The notes beneath the pieces are model-generated. The model was not told where the DNA came from and did not search any database. It saw nothing but the letters and a program-made list of their open reading frames with translations. The position numbers and the translations under genes are program-made. From assembly GCF_026230105.1 (NCBI RefSeq), contig NC_079478.1:29341653-29405652 (forward strand): a stretch of DNA of 64,000 bases, read 5' to 3'. Positions 13,880-24,626 of this stretch are shown one piece after another (position 1 is the stretch's first letter; every line of letters starts with the position of its first letter). The DNA is from Diorhabda sublineata. Taxonomy: Eukaryota > Arthropoda > Insecta > Coleoptera > Chrysomelidae.

Positions 13880-14960
13880 TAGAAAAACGAAAAATCTCTA
13901 ACCGTAAACTATTAGTCAGATTCTTTTTTATAACAGTTGTTTTGATCGGCCAATGCATTAACATTTTTTCATATTCCTTCTACTTTAAGATTAGGTTTTC
14001 ATAATAATCCAGCTGATCATCATCAAATCATTCAGTCCTTACGGATTATAGCAATGCATTTTGATACATTCATTATTTTACAGCTTGCCATGGCACCTGG
14101 CTATTCTTGTTTTATCTTTCCACTCCACTTCATGTTGCTCAAATTGCATCGTTGCTCTGGGTTGGATCCAACTGCAATTTTCTTGATCCTTCTCAATACT
14201 CTTCTTTTCATCATACGCCGATTGTCTTCCAGCTCAACATCTAATTCTTTATTACTCCCCATTTTCCAACTGCGTTCTAGTGTTGATCAAGGATTATATT
14301 CCACTCTAATATTTCAATATCATTTGCCTCTTTTTTTATTTTACAGTTTAACAAGGCTCGATTCTTTTTCATGTCTAGATTAGTAAGCCTAAAAATTCTG
14401 CAGGGCTTTTAGGAACATGACATGATTTTTGTGAAAATGAAAGTAATTTTTGATAATTACCTCCAATTCTACATTTCACACAAATGTTCGCGCAAATTAA
14501 TTAACGTTTCCACAGTAGCTTTTCAGGCTTTGGATTTACCGCGCGAATACTAAATGGTAAATTCATTGTTTATATTTTTTCAAATCATTAATTCGTTTTT
14601 CACAGTTTGCAGATGAAAGCAACACGGTTATTCCCGCTTTATATTTCACTAACATTATAATATCTTGTTTCCTTTTTAAACAGCCGCGGTAATTAATATC
14701 AAAATTTGTTTGTGAAGTAAAATTTTCACGTTTTATATATTGAAACTTTGCACGGATAACTTGAAGAATGAATAAAGTGCGCTATGTTTTTGAAATAAAG
14801 TGTATTATTTGATAACATAGTGATTTTTACCATAATAAAATAAACAATTAACATATCAAATGAATTTCATGAAATTCAACCTAAATTATAATTTAGAGAT
14901 AGAGAGATAAGCGACACAATTGTAAATTAGATGATTAATAATAATTATAAGTAGTTATTT
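13880..14960. other. Intronic sequence, nothing recognised
   Basis: AT-rich. A 109-codon frame at 14054-14383 (+) is hydrophobic, with no recognisable motif, and is probably chance. Confidence 0.4.
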
Positions 14961-14967
14961 ATGCAAC

Positions 14968-15120
14968 AAGTGAGTAAAGTAATAATTTTTTTCACGAGTC
15001 GGATGGTTTGACAGCTATTGGGAAATGGATGCATGGAATGTCGGTTTAAGCTAATAATATGAAATTATCACGAAAATTTTCAATAATTCCTACGAGTGAA
15101 AAAAAGTTACTTTACTCACG
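14968..15120. repeat. Hairpin beside Crypton-like element 1
   Basis: GTGAGTAAAGTAATAATTTT (from about 14968) pairs with AAAAGTTACTTTACTCAC (ending near 15118); the loop is about 90 bp. It ends about 17 bp outside the left inverted repeat of the recombinase element at 15137. A hairpin sits in the same place beside element 2. Confidence 0.65.
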
Positions 15121-15136
15121 AGTTTCATAAAAAAAT

Positions 15137-16474
15137 TTTTCTACGTCCGTAGACTTAAAAAAATTCGTCAACTTTTATCAATTTTTATTTTGTAATAGTA
15201 ATATTAAAAGTATAACTGTGACCATTATTAATTTGAAGTGAAGAAGTTACATTACACACAATTAACGAGTTCAAGGAAATAACATCCTCTATAGTTGTAT
15301 TAGTACTTAATGGATTGTTAGTAGGATTGTGAACATTTGCAATGTTGTTAGAAGTTGAACTAATTGTTTTCGTTAAAATTTTCACTGCGGAATCCATTTT
15401 GTTTTTTATTGAGTCGTCCACGAAACCCTCACTGTGCTGGATTTCCACACACCATGCTTCTTTAGTTGAATTATATCGCCACCGGCCGAAGAGCCGATTA
15501 GGTAAATTCAAATATGTTGCTATGAGCGAGGGAATTTTTGAAAAAGTATTGAAACTTACAAATTGGGTTTTGCATTTTCCACTACTGCAAAAAGAAATGA
15601 GCCGTTGTGACATTTGTGGGTCGTATATAGCTTATAAATTATTACCAAGTTCAATCTATTGTCCGATATTGCACCAATACGACGTTGAACATGAGTTTTT
15701 GTATCAGGTACTGTGATACTTAAAACATTTCCAGTATTATTAATATCGTTACACTTCATTTCATATAATTCCTCCCTCCGCAGAGCTCCTGCGATTCTGA
15801 ATGTTAAAGCAAAGCAAATAATATCTAAGCTACACTAAAATTTTTTGCTGTCATACCTTATGCATGAGATGATGATCGTCTGGAGCTTGAAACAGAAACT
15901 TATTAATTTTTTCACGGGCAAATGTTTTAGATTTCTTGGGTCTATAGCCAACTGCTTATTTTTCAAATATGCAATGAGTTTCGAGTATTTACTGATGTCT
16001 ACGTCGTTATTTACCATTAGGGTTACTTTCAGTTTTGAATAAGTCGACCAAAATGTTGAAGTTTTCCATATTTTGGATTTAGTTTTAAAGTAAGCTAGTA
16101 TCATTCTTTCTGTGAAGCTGTGTATGCCTTTTTTTAGTACGCCACTCCATAAAAGAATTATATTCCTTTAAATACTGTTCCCTGGATTTCTCAGGGAGAC
16201 GATTCATAGTCGTGCAGTTGCCAATTCAACATCTTCTTGTGTGCAGTTTAAACTTTTTTCACTATTACTCTCTATCACTAATAATAATACTACACTCTTT
16301 TTAACTATACAAGAAATAAAAAATGACACGTTACTGCACTTTTTTAACGCAAAAGCATGAAAAAATTAACCGCTACGGTACTTTTTTTCATGCTTTTTGA
16401 CCGATTCAGAAATTACATTCTTTATGAATGCAAATGAATGAAAAAAAAGTGAATATTATAACGGACGTAGAAAA
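15137..16474. mobile_element. Crypton-like tyrosine-recombinase element 1, with short inverted repeats
   Basis: TTTTCTACGTCCGT (15137-15150) and its perfect inverse ACGGACGTAGAAAA (16461-16474) bracket a decayed recombinase gene on the minus strand. Cryptons are usually described without terminal inverted repeats, so these may be true ends or may come from an older insertion. No clear target-site duplication was seen. A second stem-loop, GCATGAAAAAATT...AATTTTTTTCATGC-like, lies at about 16358-16396 inside the right end. Confidence 0.6.
15185..16290 (-). pseudogene. Crypton-like tyrosine recombinase, broken
   Basis: Minus-strand pieces follow in order. First, RLPEKSREQYLKEYNSFMEW and LAYFKTKSKIWKTSTFWSTY (about 16215-16030), then SKLKVTLMVNNDVDISKYSK (about 16030-15960): the core-binding (SAM-like) domain. 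Next, NTGNVLSITVPDTKTHVQRR (about 15740-15680): the start of the catalytic domain. Last, FNTFSKIPSLIATYLNLPNR, a join to WRYNSTKEAW, FVDDSIKNKMDSA and a Ser/Asn-rich tail ending NNGHSYTFNITITK (about 15560-15185). Known: insect Crypton-type proteins have this order, with a GH-FRRSSAT motif after LNLPN and a YIEDS motif before the tail. Here the GHCFRR region is deleted (LPNR runs straight to RW) and the tyrosine position reads FVDDS, so it is catalytically dead. It also has frameshifts. Confidence 0.75.
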
Positions 16475-16975
16475 ACAATATTAATAACTTATTAAATATT
16501 GAATTATGTTAGTATATGGTAGATTGAAACATTCTACAACGGAATAATAAGGTCTTTCAAGCAGAAATGCCTTTGTCAATTTTGTCAATAAAATGTATTT
16601 GTTACTAATTCTGAAGGTAGCTTTTGATTGAATCATTTTTTGACATTGAAGAGTATGAAATTTCTACCGGATAAGAGGTGTGTATTCTTAAGAAAATGTC
16701 CAAATTTTTTTTCTAATAGGGTAACTATGAACTGGTTTCTTAGTGGAGTTTGAAAGTGTTTACGAGCCAATGAAAATAATGAAATTAATTAAATCTAAAT
16801 TTGCAAGGAGAGAAAAATCCAGCTTATCTTTTGGTAAAAGTATTGGTTTGTAGTAAAGAAAAATAAAGAAGATATTCAGAGCGGTAAATTACTTTATTCA
16901 ATTTTCAAATATCGCGATGAAACCAGTGCAATTGTTGACACGAGTTACTTTAGCACACTTAAATAGTCATTTGTG

Positions 16976-17085
16976 TGCCAAGGACTGAAAGTGCTACTTT
17001 GTTGGACGAGTCTGAAAATTGCGAGACGAGCGAAACGAGGCAAGCAAGAGACGAGTCCAACAAAGTAGTATTTCAGTCGCGGCGT
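16976..17085. repeat. Hairpin beside Crypton-like element 2
   Basis: ACTGAAAGTGCTACTTTGTT (from 16984), continuing GGACGAGTCT, pairs imperfectly with AGACGAGTCCAACAAAGTAG (from 17049), continuing TATTTCAGT. The loop is rich in CGAGACGAGCGAAACGAGG. It ends about 9 bp before the left inverted repeat at 17094. The left arm and loop recur at 19512-19585, without the right arm. Confidence 0.8.
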
Positions 17086-17093
17086 ACACAATA

Positions 17094-17635
17094 TTTTTTA
17101 GACGACGCATAATATCCAATACTTTTTCAATTACACTGAAGAAAGAAAATAAATAATAGAGAATTATGATCAATTTATTTATAGTTTTTTTTCTGGTGAC
17201 ACCACTTCGTAAAGAGCTCGTACTGTTTTTTGTACCTTACACGAGATTTATCCGGCAACGAATTCAGAACGGCCGCATCGCTTTCTTCGGAGAGATCAGG
17301 TGGCGTGGATTCGAGTAACTCTTCATCGCTGATGTTTTCTTTTTCATCATCATTCATAGTTATTCATTAATTTGACAAAACTTCGGATGAAACAAATAAT
17401 TTCATAAAATTAAAAATTTAAGGTTATAATAATAATAGAAGTGAAACTGTCAACTGTCAACATTGAAGTGCCTAGAGTAACATTTAAGGAAGTTGAAGTT
17501 GTCTACTCTAGAGCGTCCCGAAAGTGTTTTGCAGTACGGAACTGTCACTATCACTACATGGAACACTCAAAACGTAACTATCGGTATGTAAATAAATACT
17601 GAACGAACAACTTTCAGATAGCGTCGTCTAAAAAA
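17094..17635. mobile_element. Crypton-like element 2, internally deleted, with short inverted repeats
   Basis: TTTTTTAGACGACGC (17094-17108) and its perfect 15 bp inverse GCGTCGTCTAAAAAA (17621-17635) bracket a fragment that keeps only the N-terminus of a tyrosine recombinase on the minus strand. The layout copies element 1: hairpin outside the left repeat, and gene start 180-280 bp inside the right repeat. The repeats of the two elements resemble each other only loosely (a T-run, then TA, then CG-rich bases). Confidence 0.65.
17175..17357 (-). pseudogene. Crypton-like recombinase, N-terminal fragment
   Basis: A 60-codon frame from an ATG at 17357 reads MNDDEKENISDEELLESTPP, then DLSEESDAAVLNSLPDKSRV, then YELFTKWC and a stop. 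Known: an acidic start, then LP-KSR-RYEKQYE-FTKW, is the N-terminus of insect Crypton-like tyrosine recombinases; the arm helix leads into the core-binding domain. The core and catalytic domains are absent from this copy. Downstream of the stop is AT-rich sequence up to the left inverted repeat. The clean reading frame suggests this copy is younger than element 1 or was preserved by chance. Confidence 0.75.
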
Positions 17636-17639
17636 AATT

Positions 17640-19260
17640 GAAAGCTTTGTGGAGTGTGAAATGTACAGACTTGAAAAGCAAGTTAGAAGGTCCAGAAATG
17701 TATGTACGTAACGCAAAAAAGTGGACAACTCCGAAAGAAATGCCGCGAGTTGAGGCTTTATATTCGAAGCATGGAATAGTCTTCCAGATTGTTATAGTGA
17801 GGTAAAGAAGTTGGAACTTAGAGTGCTGAATACTTTCGGATCAACATATTCGTACGAGTACGTACGTTATTTTAAGTACATTGTAATTTTTAATTCTCCT
17901 GACTCAAGCTTAATTGATGTTAAAGATTGGCGTATGTCCTATGTTCTTTTGGTGTTTGTACAATGTGTTCACTTATTTTTGTAATCTGTTTACATTATAT
18001 TGTTACCGTTTTCAAAAAAACAATGTCTATCAAGACCTTCTTGTTTGTTAATGGCATTCCAGATATCTCAATAACCCGAATTATCTAGAAATCCGTTGGG
18101 TATTTATAAACGGTAGTTCAGTATACCAAACGGTGTATTTAAATGAATTAGTAGTGTGTTGAGTATCAGTGAATAGTATATTTAGTGATAATTTATAAAT
18201 AAATTAAGTAAGTAATAAGATACACCATGTATAACTTCAGCCTACAGTTTAAATACTGTTTGAATACATAATTCAAGTGACAGATGGCGTTCATAAAACT
18301 AAACTTGTGCAGAAATAGAATTTCTTCAAAAGGTTTGTTTGTTCACGGTCTTTATATTGTTAATAATAAAATCAGACCTGCATGCATTATTTAAGAGTTA
18401 GAAAATTCAATATCTATAAACAACATCTTTACTTCTTGATAATTATTATTAAAATCTGAAATCATATAACGTTAAAACGGTTAAACTCTATGAAATTATT
18501 CACTCTTAATACATTTCCCTATAATTGGAAACGTAAAAAAAACTGAATAACAACACTGATTACCAAGCTCTCTGGAAACTGTAAATGTAATGAAAACATA
18601 AAGTGCCTAGACAATTTCAAAAGAGCCTTTTCAGTTATTTCTTTGAAGGTATTATGTTTTAGCTTCCGAATATATAGCGACACGTTCATTTCTATGTGCA
18701 AAGGAAACTAAAAGGTATTACTCTATGTTGCTATTAAGTCATTCATTATAAATGTTGGAGATATTATCTTCTTTTTGCTTCCAGTGTTCATTTCCATTTA
18801 AAAATATTAGTATTTTTTTTTAATTACGAATTTATATAGGTAAAGCGATTAGCGACCTATGAAATGAACTTTTTTAAATCTAATATGAATCTAAGAAGTT
18901 AGTTGGAAAGTACTGAATGAAAAGTAAAACGTTATAATGCCTTTAAAAATTGCCTTTTCAACATGTACAGTATATTTCCATATTGCCCACAAAGGTATTC
19001 AACAGGTAACTTTTTTATTCCTCGTGTTTTCTTCCCAGCTAGGGATGTTTGGTTATCAAGTTTTATTTTTAAATCTCTGCTTTGATTTACCTGGCCATAC
19101 TTTTCTTAATCTGATCTCATAAACAAGCAAAACATTACAAATTTTCTGTCAAAACTTTTTCCTATTTGGCATTAATTTGACATTAATTTTGATATCAATT
19201 TTGACATCAACTCTGACATCAATTTTAACACCAATTCTGAGTAGAAATAGAACAAATATA
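17640..19260. other. Intronic sequence, nothing recognised
   Basis: AT-rich. A run of GACATTAATTTTGACATCAA-like imperfect short repeats lies at about 19170-19235. No coding motif. Confidence 0.4.
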
Positions 19261-19264
19261 TAAA

Positions 19265-19420
19265 TAGACCTTCTTAGAAATTAGTTCAAAAGAAACAATG
19301 TAAATAAACCGCCTGCTATAATAAAACCAAACATGAAAGGCGCTGAATTTTAGAATTCCACTAAAACCAGGCAGGACCGGCTCCAGGGGAGTGACGAAAT
19401 TTTTTGAAAACCGATACTCA
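19265..19420. repeat. Interspersed repeat copy (shared with 7.4 kb)
   Basis: Contains AATGTAAATAAACCGCCTGC, ATGAAAGGCGCTGAATTTTA and GGCAGGACCGGCTCCAGGGG. The order and spacing match 7385-7600. Unclassified insect repeat. Confidence 0.55.
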
Positions 19421-19504
19421 TTTTCAAAGTTATAACTTTCGACATTTTTTTGTAAACAGAAATGGAAATATCAGCTACGTTATATTATGAACACGTTTAT
19501 TTGT

Positions 19505-19588
19505 ATGCTAAGGACTGAAAGTGCTACTTTGTTGGACGAGTCTGAAAATTACGACACGAGCGAAGCGAGGCGAGCAACAGACGAGTGT
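19505..19588. repeat. Half hairpin repeat next to the Sidestep-family exon
   Basis: GCTAAGGACTGAAAGTGCTA and CTTTGTTGGACGAGTCTGAA are followed by a CGACACGAGCGAAGCGAGGC loop. About 90% of bases match the hairpin at 16976-17055. The right arm is missing: the sequence changes at about 19588, roughly 105 bp downstream of the exon donor on the minus strand. Confidence 0.75.
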
Positions 19589-19692
19589 TTGTGTATCTTC
19601 CATACGTGATCTAGAACCACACGAATGAATATAAATCATCCAAATGAATATTTGCCATATCCACGTAATAAAAATGAGCTTTATATACTTAC

Positions 19693-19852
19693 ATTTGACG
19701 TCAAGTTGCACAGGATTGCTTTCTCCGTCGCCTTCTTGATTGTGTCCGACGCAAGTGTAAAGTCCTGTACGGGCTCTCGTAATAGATTGTAATACCAAAC
19801 TCTGATTACTCACTATCGTGTTAGTTTGGATGTTGTTGTAAAGTTGTTTGCC
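19693..19852 (-). CDS. Sidestep-family Ig protein, internal exon (second half of an Ig domain)
   Basis: Third exon, completing the Ig domain begun at 23448. Seen: acceptor TTTATTTCCAG ends at 19853; donor GTAAGT begins at 19692; 160 nt, phase 0 in and phase 1 out. The product begins GKQLYNN, so the splice gives ...SWRHN GKQLYNN as in Side proteins. It then has IVSNQSLVLQSITRARTGLY, followed directly by the F-strand cysteine in TCVGHNQEGDGESNP and the terminal strand VQLDV. Known: the B-strand Cys, core Trp, and D/R-x-G-x-Y-x-C form a normal C2/I-type Ig fold. Odd: a GC-richer repeat, also present next to a transposon at 16.98 kb, lies only about 110 bp downstream of the donor (19512-19585), so a mobile sequence has landed close to this exon without disturbing the splice site. 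Confidence 0.95.
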
Positions 19853-20395
19853 CTGGAAATAAATATGACAACTTAATTAGATGTGACATCTTTCAAGGAA
19901 ATGAGATGTTGAGTCCGTGTCTCGATGGTGTAAATTACTATTTTTGAACGGGGTATTTTTAGAACAGGGACCGGATAGTTTTATCGATTTTTTAAATTAA
20001 TTCCAAAATTTTTAACAAGTTCTTATTTTTAATCAACAATGTAATATTCGTTATCAACAACATTTTGCCATTTAATGTGCAACTTTTCAATGCAGCACCG
20101 ATTAAACTCATTTAGTTTTTGAGTAAAATATTTTGATGTGATATCTAGATTTTTAAAATTTTTTACTACAAAAAACATGTCGGAATAAATGTAAACTCGA
20201 GATATCGTGATATCGGTCGAGTATCGTAGGTGAGGCAGTACCTCACTCACTACCTTCACTCACATTCCGCAACAATTCCGCATATATTTCACCAAACACA
20301 CAGTAGCGTCTTTTTAGAATGTAAACCGGGCTTCGCAGTACTTGCATTTGAAGAGAGTCACCCTCTTCAGCGTTTTGAATTATCATATATTATTA

Positions 20396-21690
20396 CTAGT
20401 AGACCTGGCTACGCGTTGCTGTGGCTGAGTGACAAATGACAAAACAATTACTCTCTCTTCTGCTTGTTCAATGAAATTATACTGGCATCGAGTTGTTACA
20501 CGTTCTTCACAATTGCTCTTAAAATAGATATGAAGAAATTTTGGATCTTCGTTTGGCATTGGCATCAATGATCCAATTTTATGATATACCTAGCCTTTAA
20601 TTTTGAATGTTGTCCCAAAATTACGACCATCAGATGACAAATCACAAACTTTGGATGCTCCAAACGACGTCATTTGGAAGCAAGAACTAAATTTACGTGT
20701 TTTATGCAAAAATATTTTGATTCATTGGAAATGCCGGAAAGAAGGGATTTCAAAGGTTCAGGTGGAGTAGGGAGTGGTGGTAATACAGCTTTTCCTGATG
20801 CGTAACACATGCCGGGTGTTTCATTGCGAAATTTTAACGCCTGACAATAATTGCATGTTTTGTCCATCGCACCAATAGTAACTTTGGAATCAGCCGAGTA
20901 ATTGATGTCTGGTTCATAATTAAATGCAAGACGAACAAATAATCCACGCGTTACTGCGCGATTGGTTCTATGATTTTATCGGTTTTGTTCTCTATATGAA
21001 TCTATATGTTGTTGACGTGCCACCCTGGTTCTCAATGCATTTTCTTGTCGACGATTATCACGCTGTTCTCGTGCAGGAATTTCAGCTGTGCGAATTCTTT
21101 GAGCTGCATTTCTTTCTGCTCTCTGTTCGACTGATTCATGAGCTCTTTCAACACGTACACATCTTCTTCTTGCTACGGGCATTAAGGTTGGATTTTTTGG
21201 GAGGCATTCTACTAAAAATATTGATTAAATTTTTAATGTGAATGAATTTCGCGGTTCTCTGATTAACTGTAGTTTAGAAGTAAAAAAAAATATTTGAAGT
21301 AATGTACGCAACGAAGACAAAATGAAGAATGATTTTAACTGGGATAGGCAAAATAAGACATGTATAGTGTGTAGTCTAAGAAAATATATCACTTTTAAAT
21401 GTGGCACCATCTATGATGTGCAAAGGACAAAATTTTACAGTTCTCTGTAAAGAAATTAGCTTAAGGTGCCATCTGTTCCAGAATTATGGAAACTACGAAT
21501 AATAACAACAATCCACGTTGATGATTAGTTTATTATTAATTATTGGGACCATTAATTTAAATAATAACTATCCTATCATTTGAGTTGGACTAAATTACAT
21601 ATATATGCCAACTTTCATGAATATCAGTTGACTCGTTTTTGAGTTCATTCGGAACATACACACGGACACTGAATTTTTAATATTTAACCC
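20396..21690 (-). mobile_element. Helitron remnant (Rep/helicase N-terminal region)
   Basis: The minus-strand frames match the region upstream of Rep in autonomous Helitrons. About 21182-20976 is an Arg/Glu/Ala-rich segment (MPVARRRCVRVERAHESVEQ) typical of the N-terminus. About 20867-20670 has CNYCQALKFRNETPGMCYAS, then GKAVLPPLPTPPEPL. About 20568-20480 has EDPKFLHIYF. Known: C--C-A-KF--E--GMCC--GK--LPPL--PP-PL is a zinc-binding motif of insect Helitron proteins. The left (3') end is a stem, AGCCACAGCAACGCGTAGCC, then GGTCTACTAG followed by T, as expected for a Helitron CTRR end inserted before T. Rep (HUH) and helicase domains are absent. The 5' limit is uncertain. Confidence 0.75.
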
Positions 21691-21879
21691 GAAATCTCTA
21701 GTTTGGCTGGGGTTTGTATAATTGTGAAATACTCAAGCAAAGAAAAACATAAGTCAATCTTAAGTGTATAAAACACGAATTGATACTTGTGGTTGTGGAA
21801 CAAATTTTAGGTATATTATAATACAACTTTTACGATACAAGAGGACAATCCAAGAAATACCTAGCTCAACAATAAAAAC

Positions 21880-22778
21880 ACACAAATTTTGGAAAAAAAG
21901 ATATTCATTTTTCAACGTAGTTTGATAATAAGAATCGTCAAGCGCCTCAAAATAGCTACTGCGGCATCACCTCTTCATTATTGGAAAATGTTTGACCGCC
22001 GGGCCATTTTTTCAAGTCTGGGAACAAAAAATAATCTGGCGAATAGGGTGAATGAGGTAGCCATTCAAACTTTCTCTTTAGCTAAATACGGCCGTTTTGC
22101 TTGATTTCTTCCCTAGAAACTTGCAATAAGTTCGCATAATACTCGCCGTTGATAGTTTTCTCATTTTCAAGATAGTCAATGAAAATTATTCCACGCGCAA
22201 CCCAAAAAACCGATCCCTTTACCTTGCCTGTAGATAGAATGGTCTTTTTCTTCTTTGGAGCCTTTTCGTCTTTTTCAATTTATTGTTTCGATTGTTTATT
22301 TCTGTGAAACATTGCCAAACACTCGATGAAAACATCTTCACGACTCTGTTTTTGTTCCATTGTGAGCAAACGTGGCACCCATCTTGCGCACATCTTTCTA
22401 AAGTCCAAATTTTCAGTTATTATTCGATTTGCCGCACTTCTTAAAATGCTCTCTCTCACGCTCTTTCAGACGAAAATCATCCAGTACCGCTTTGTAGATT
22501 TCCTTCAACATTTCTGGAATCATTACCACATTTGGTCGACCACTGCATTGCTGATCTTCGCAGGTCTCGTTTAAACTCTGCTACCAAATATTTTACTGTT
22601 CATTTTTTCCATATTTACAAATTCACTGAAAACATTCACTATTGATGACTGCCAAACAAATACTAAACAACGTGGCGTCTTCAAACTTGAAACATGTGCT
22701 GTATGGATTATGTACTATCTATTACAGTGATATTTTTCAATCTCTATATCAAGCCAGGTACGTTTGGGACCACCCTCG
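21880..22778 (-). pseudogene. Mariner (irritans-like) transposase remnant
   Basis: Minus strand, from about 22612: a broken HTH region with QCSGRPNVV, then VKGSVFWVARGIIFIDYLEN (about 22220-22160), INGEYYANLLQ, KFEWLPHSPYSPDYFLFPDL (about 22070-22010), KKWPGGQTFSNNEEV and ALDDSYYQTTL. Known: this is the order of mariner transposases; PHSPYSPD-FLFPDLKKWL-GK-F-SNEEV holds the third catalytic Asp. The segment with the second Asp (HQDNAP-HKS) is deleted between YYANLLQ and WLPHS. Stops and frameshifts are present. TACGAGGGTGGTCCCAAACG, read inward from 22780 on the minus strand, looks like the 5' TIR after a TA; a matching right TIR was not found. Confidence 0.75.
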
Positions 22779-23094
22779 TATGTGTGAACAGCGATTCATA
22801 TAATTGCTACTTAGAGGTTATTTATTGCTTAAGATTAGTAATAATAGTGATATACTGAAGCTATTTTATAAATAAAAAAACATTTCTCTCTTTCTCCCTC
22901 TTTTGAATCGTTAATTCCCGCAGGTACAAGTTGACCTTACACCCATCTGCAATTGAGGTCTCTAATTACCTCATATCAGATACCCATTACCAACGTCTAT
23001 ATTAAGAGGCAAAAAGAAAAAAAAATAATCGGTGGTTTGTTTCAGCTTTTTGTTAGATTTCGCCCAGAATTATTTTTTTCGTTCTAAAAACACC

Positions 23095-23180
23095 ACTATA
23101 CTCACAATTAGATTGTCTGGCTCTCATTTGGACAACCAAGTTATGGTCTTCAGAAACAGAAGGTAGTTTGTTGTGTATAT
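23095..23180. repeat. Degenerate copy of the palindromic module
   Basis: CTCACAATTAGATTGTCTGG and GACAACCAAGTTATGGTCTT, followed by CAGAAACAGAAGGTAG, follow the same order as the better copies at 25.74 and 26.08 kb. Only one arm is kept. Confidence 0.6.
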
Positions 23181-23317
23181 TATAAAGATTATAAACGGAT
23201 TGAGAAATTAATTAACTCAATTTGTTTACGTTATTCAGACTCTGATGTGAACTCGAAAAGTCACACAACTAACTGTATGTATGTGTATATGTATATGAAA
23301 GAAATAATTTTACTCAC

Positions 23318-23448
23318 GTTATGCCTCCAGCTGACTTTATATACCCAAGGATTTGATTTGATATTGCATTCAAAATACACGTCAACACCTTCTTTGATCG
23401 TACTTCCATTGAGCGTGCTGCCAAGTTCAAGAGATACAAGAGGAACGT
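23318..23448 (-). CDS. Sidestep-family Ig protein, internal exon (first half of an Ig domain)
   Basis: Second Sidestep-family exon in the window. Seen: acceptor TTTTTTAATTTCAG ends at 23449 and donor GTGAGT begins at 23317. The 131 nt enter in phase 1 and leave in phase 0. The first codon, completed from the exon at 55703, gives His, so the junction reads ...LDIHH VPLVSLELGS. The product continues with an Ig B-strand cysteine (GVDVYFECNIKSNPW) and the core tryptophan (KVSWRHN). Known: the strings LELGS-NGS-I-EGVDVYFEC and NPWVYKVSW are close to family consensus for Side proteins. Inferred: it is the N-terminal half of the domain completed by the exon at 19693-19852. The domain should lie outside the cell. 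Confidence 0.93.
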
Positions 23449-24626
23449 CTGAAATTAAAAAATCGTTTTATAATTTCGAACAAAAATAATATGAAAATCT
23501 TTAAATTCTAGCAATAATTTCTTGCGTTTTTATAATTTTTCTTTGAAATGACATTTATCACCAGCTGTTAAATTTTGAGTTCGTTCGAAAATCAATCTGC
23601 ATCTACAGGTATGCGGAATAAGTTTAAACGAGCAGCGATGATGTTCAAAAATGAGGATGTTTAAAAAAGGTCACATCAGAAAATATGAAAAAGTCGTGTG
23701 AAACAGGAAAATATCAAAGTGAAATAGGGTGAAGTGAGATATCATATTCACTCTGAGCATTAGAAAGTTTCTTTAAAAATGTATTACGTTTCTGAACAGA
23801 AATAATAAAAGATGGATTGATCATTGTTAAGAGCTGTCCAAACAAAATAAACAGGATTTTCCGAATCGATATGTAACCATAGATGGAAACTGTATTCATC
23901 ATTTTTAACTCTTTCCAAGGGAGTGGTATTAGGCTTCATTTGAAGTATATATAACTGGTACCCAGATGAAGTGAACAATTGGTATAGAATTAGACGCCTC
24001 AAGCTTTCCAATGAATCGACATGAAAATAAAGATAAAACTGAAAAAGCTGGAAAAACCTTCGAAATAAATGAAATTTCTAATAGAACTAGCCTAGTTATC
24101 AGGATTCTTTAAACTAATAAACATCACCGTAAACAATAAAAATTTCCAACAATAATATATTTATTACAAAAATAAATTGATAACCATCATAACTTATATA
24201 TGCCAGAGATAGGAAATGGAACTTATATGTGGAGAGTAGAGGTGGTTGTAGTCCACAACTGTGGACAAGAGACCGTTGATGATGTAGTAGTTTTTTCTTA
24301 AGTATTGCCACATATCAGCTGCAGAGCAGTGAATATAAAGTTTATTATCCAGAAAATGACACATTCATCACAATGTACTTTAAGTTGCGCCTCTTGTAGG
24401 CGCTGCTAATGCGATTATTTTTTCCAACTTGTTTTCCTTTAGTAATCCTTTCATAGTAACCTCAATGATATGGAATTGTAGCTTTTAATCCCATATTTTA
24501 ACAACATGGAATAGAAATCATGTTAGAACAAGTGGCAGATCGCTAATCTGTCTCATCGAAACAATTTCAATTTAGTGGGCCATTATTTAATGTTAAGTAC
24601 ACATCAACGTCACTTGAATTTTTAGT

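Larger units (their letters stand above)
4640..19692 (-). other. Intron of the Sidestep-family gene (15.1 kb)
   Basis: This lies between donor 19692 and acceptor 4640, with matching phases (1/1). It contains a LINE tail, the 2.3 kb palindrome, a DDE transposon remnant and both Crypton-like elements. Stretches with nothing recognised include 5250-6690, 9200-12780, 13880-14960 and 17645-19260. Confidence 0.88.
19853..23317 (-). other. Intron of the Sidestep-family gene (3.5 kb)
   Basis: This short intron splits one Ig domain at phase 0. It contains a Helitron remnant (20396-21690) and a mariner remnant (21880-22780), both on the same strand as the host gene, and one degenerate copy of the palindromic module (23095-23165). 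The rest is plain AT-rich sequence. Confidence 0.88.

Noticed and set aside
14054..14383. 109-codon hydrophobic plus-strand frame that looks like membrane segments
   Set aside because: Leu/Phe/Ser-rich composition follows from T-rich sequence. No conserved motif and no flanking gene structure.
20976..21241. Arg/Glu-rich minus-strand protein and an overlapping plus-strand hydrophobic frame
   Set aside because: The minus frame is the basic N-terminus of a Helitron protein; the plus frame is its complement.
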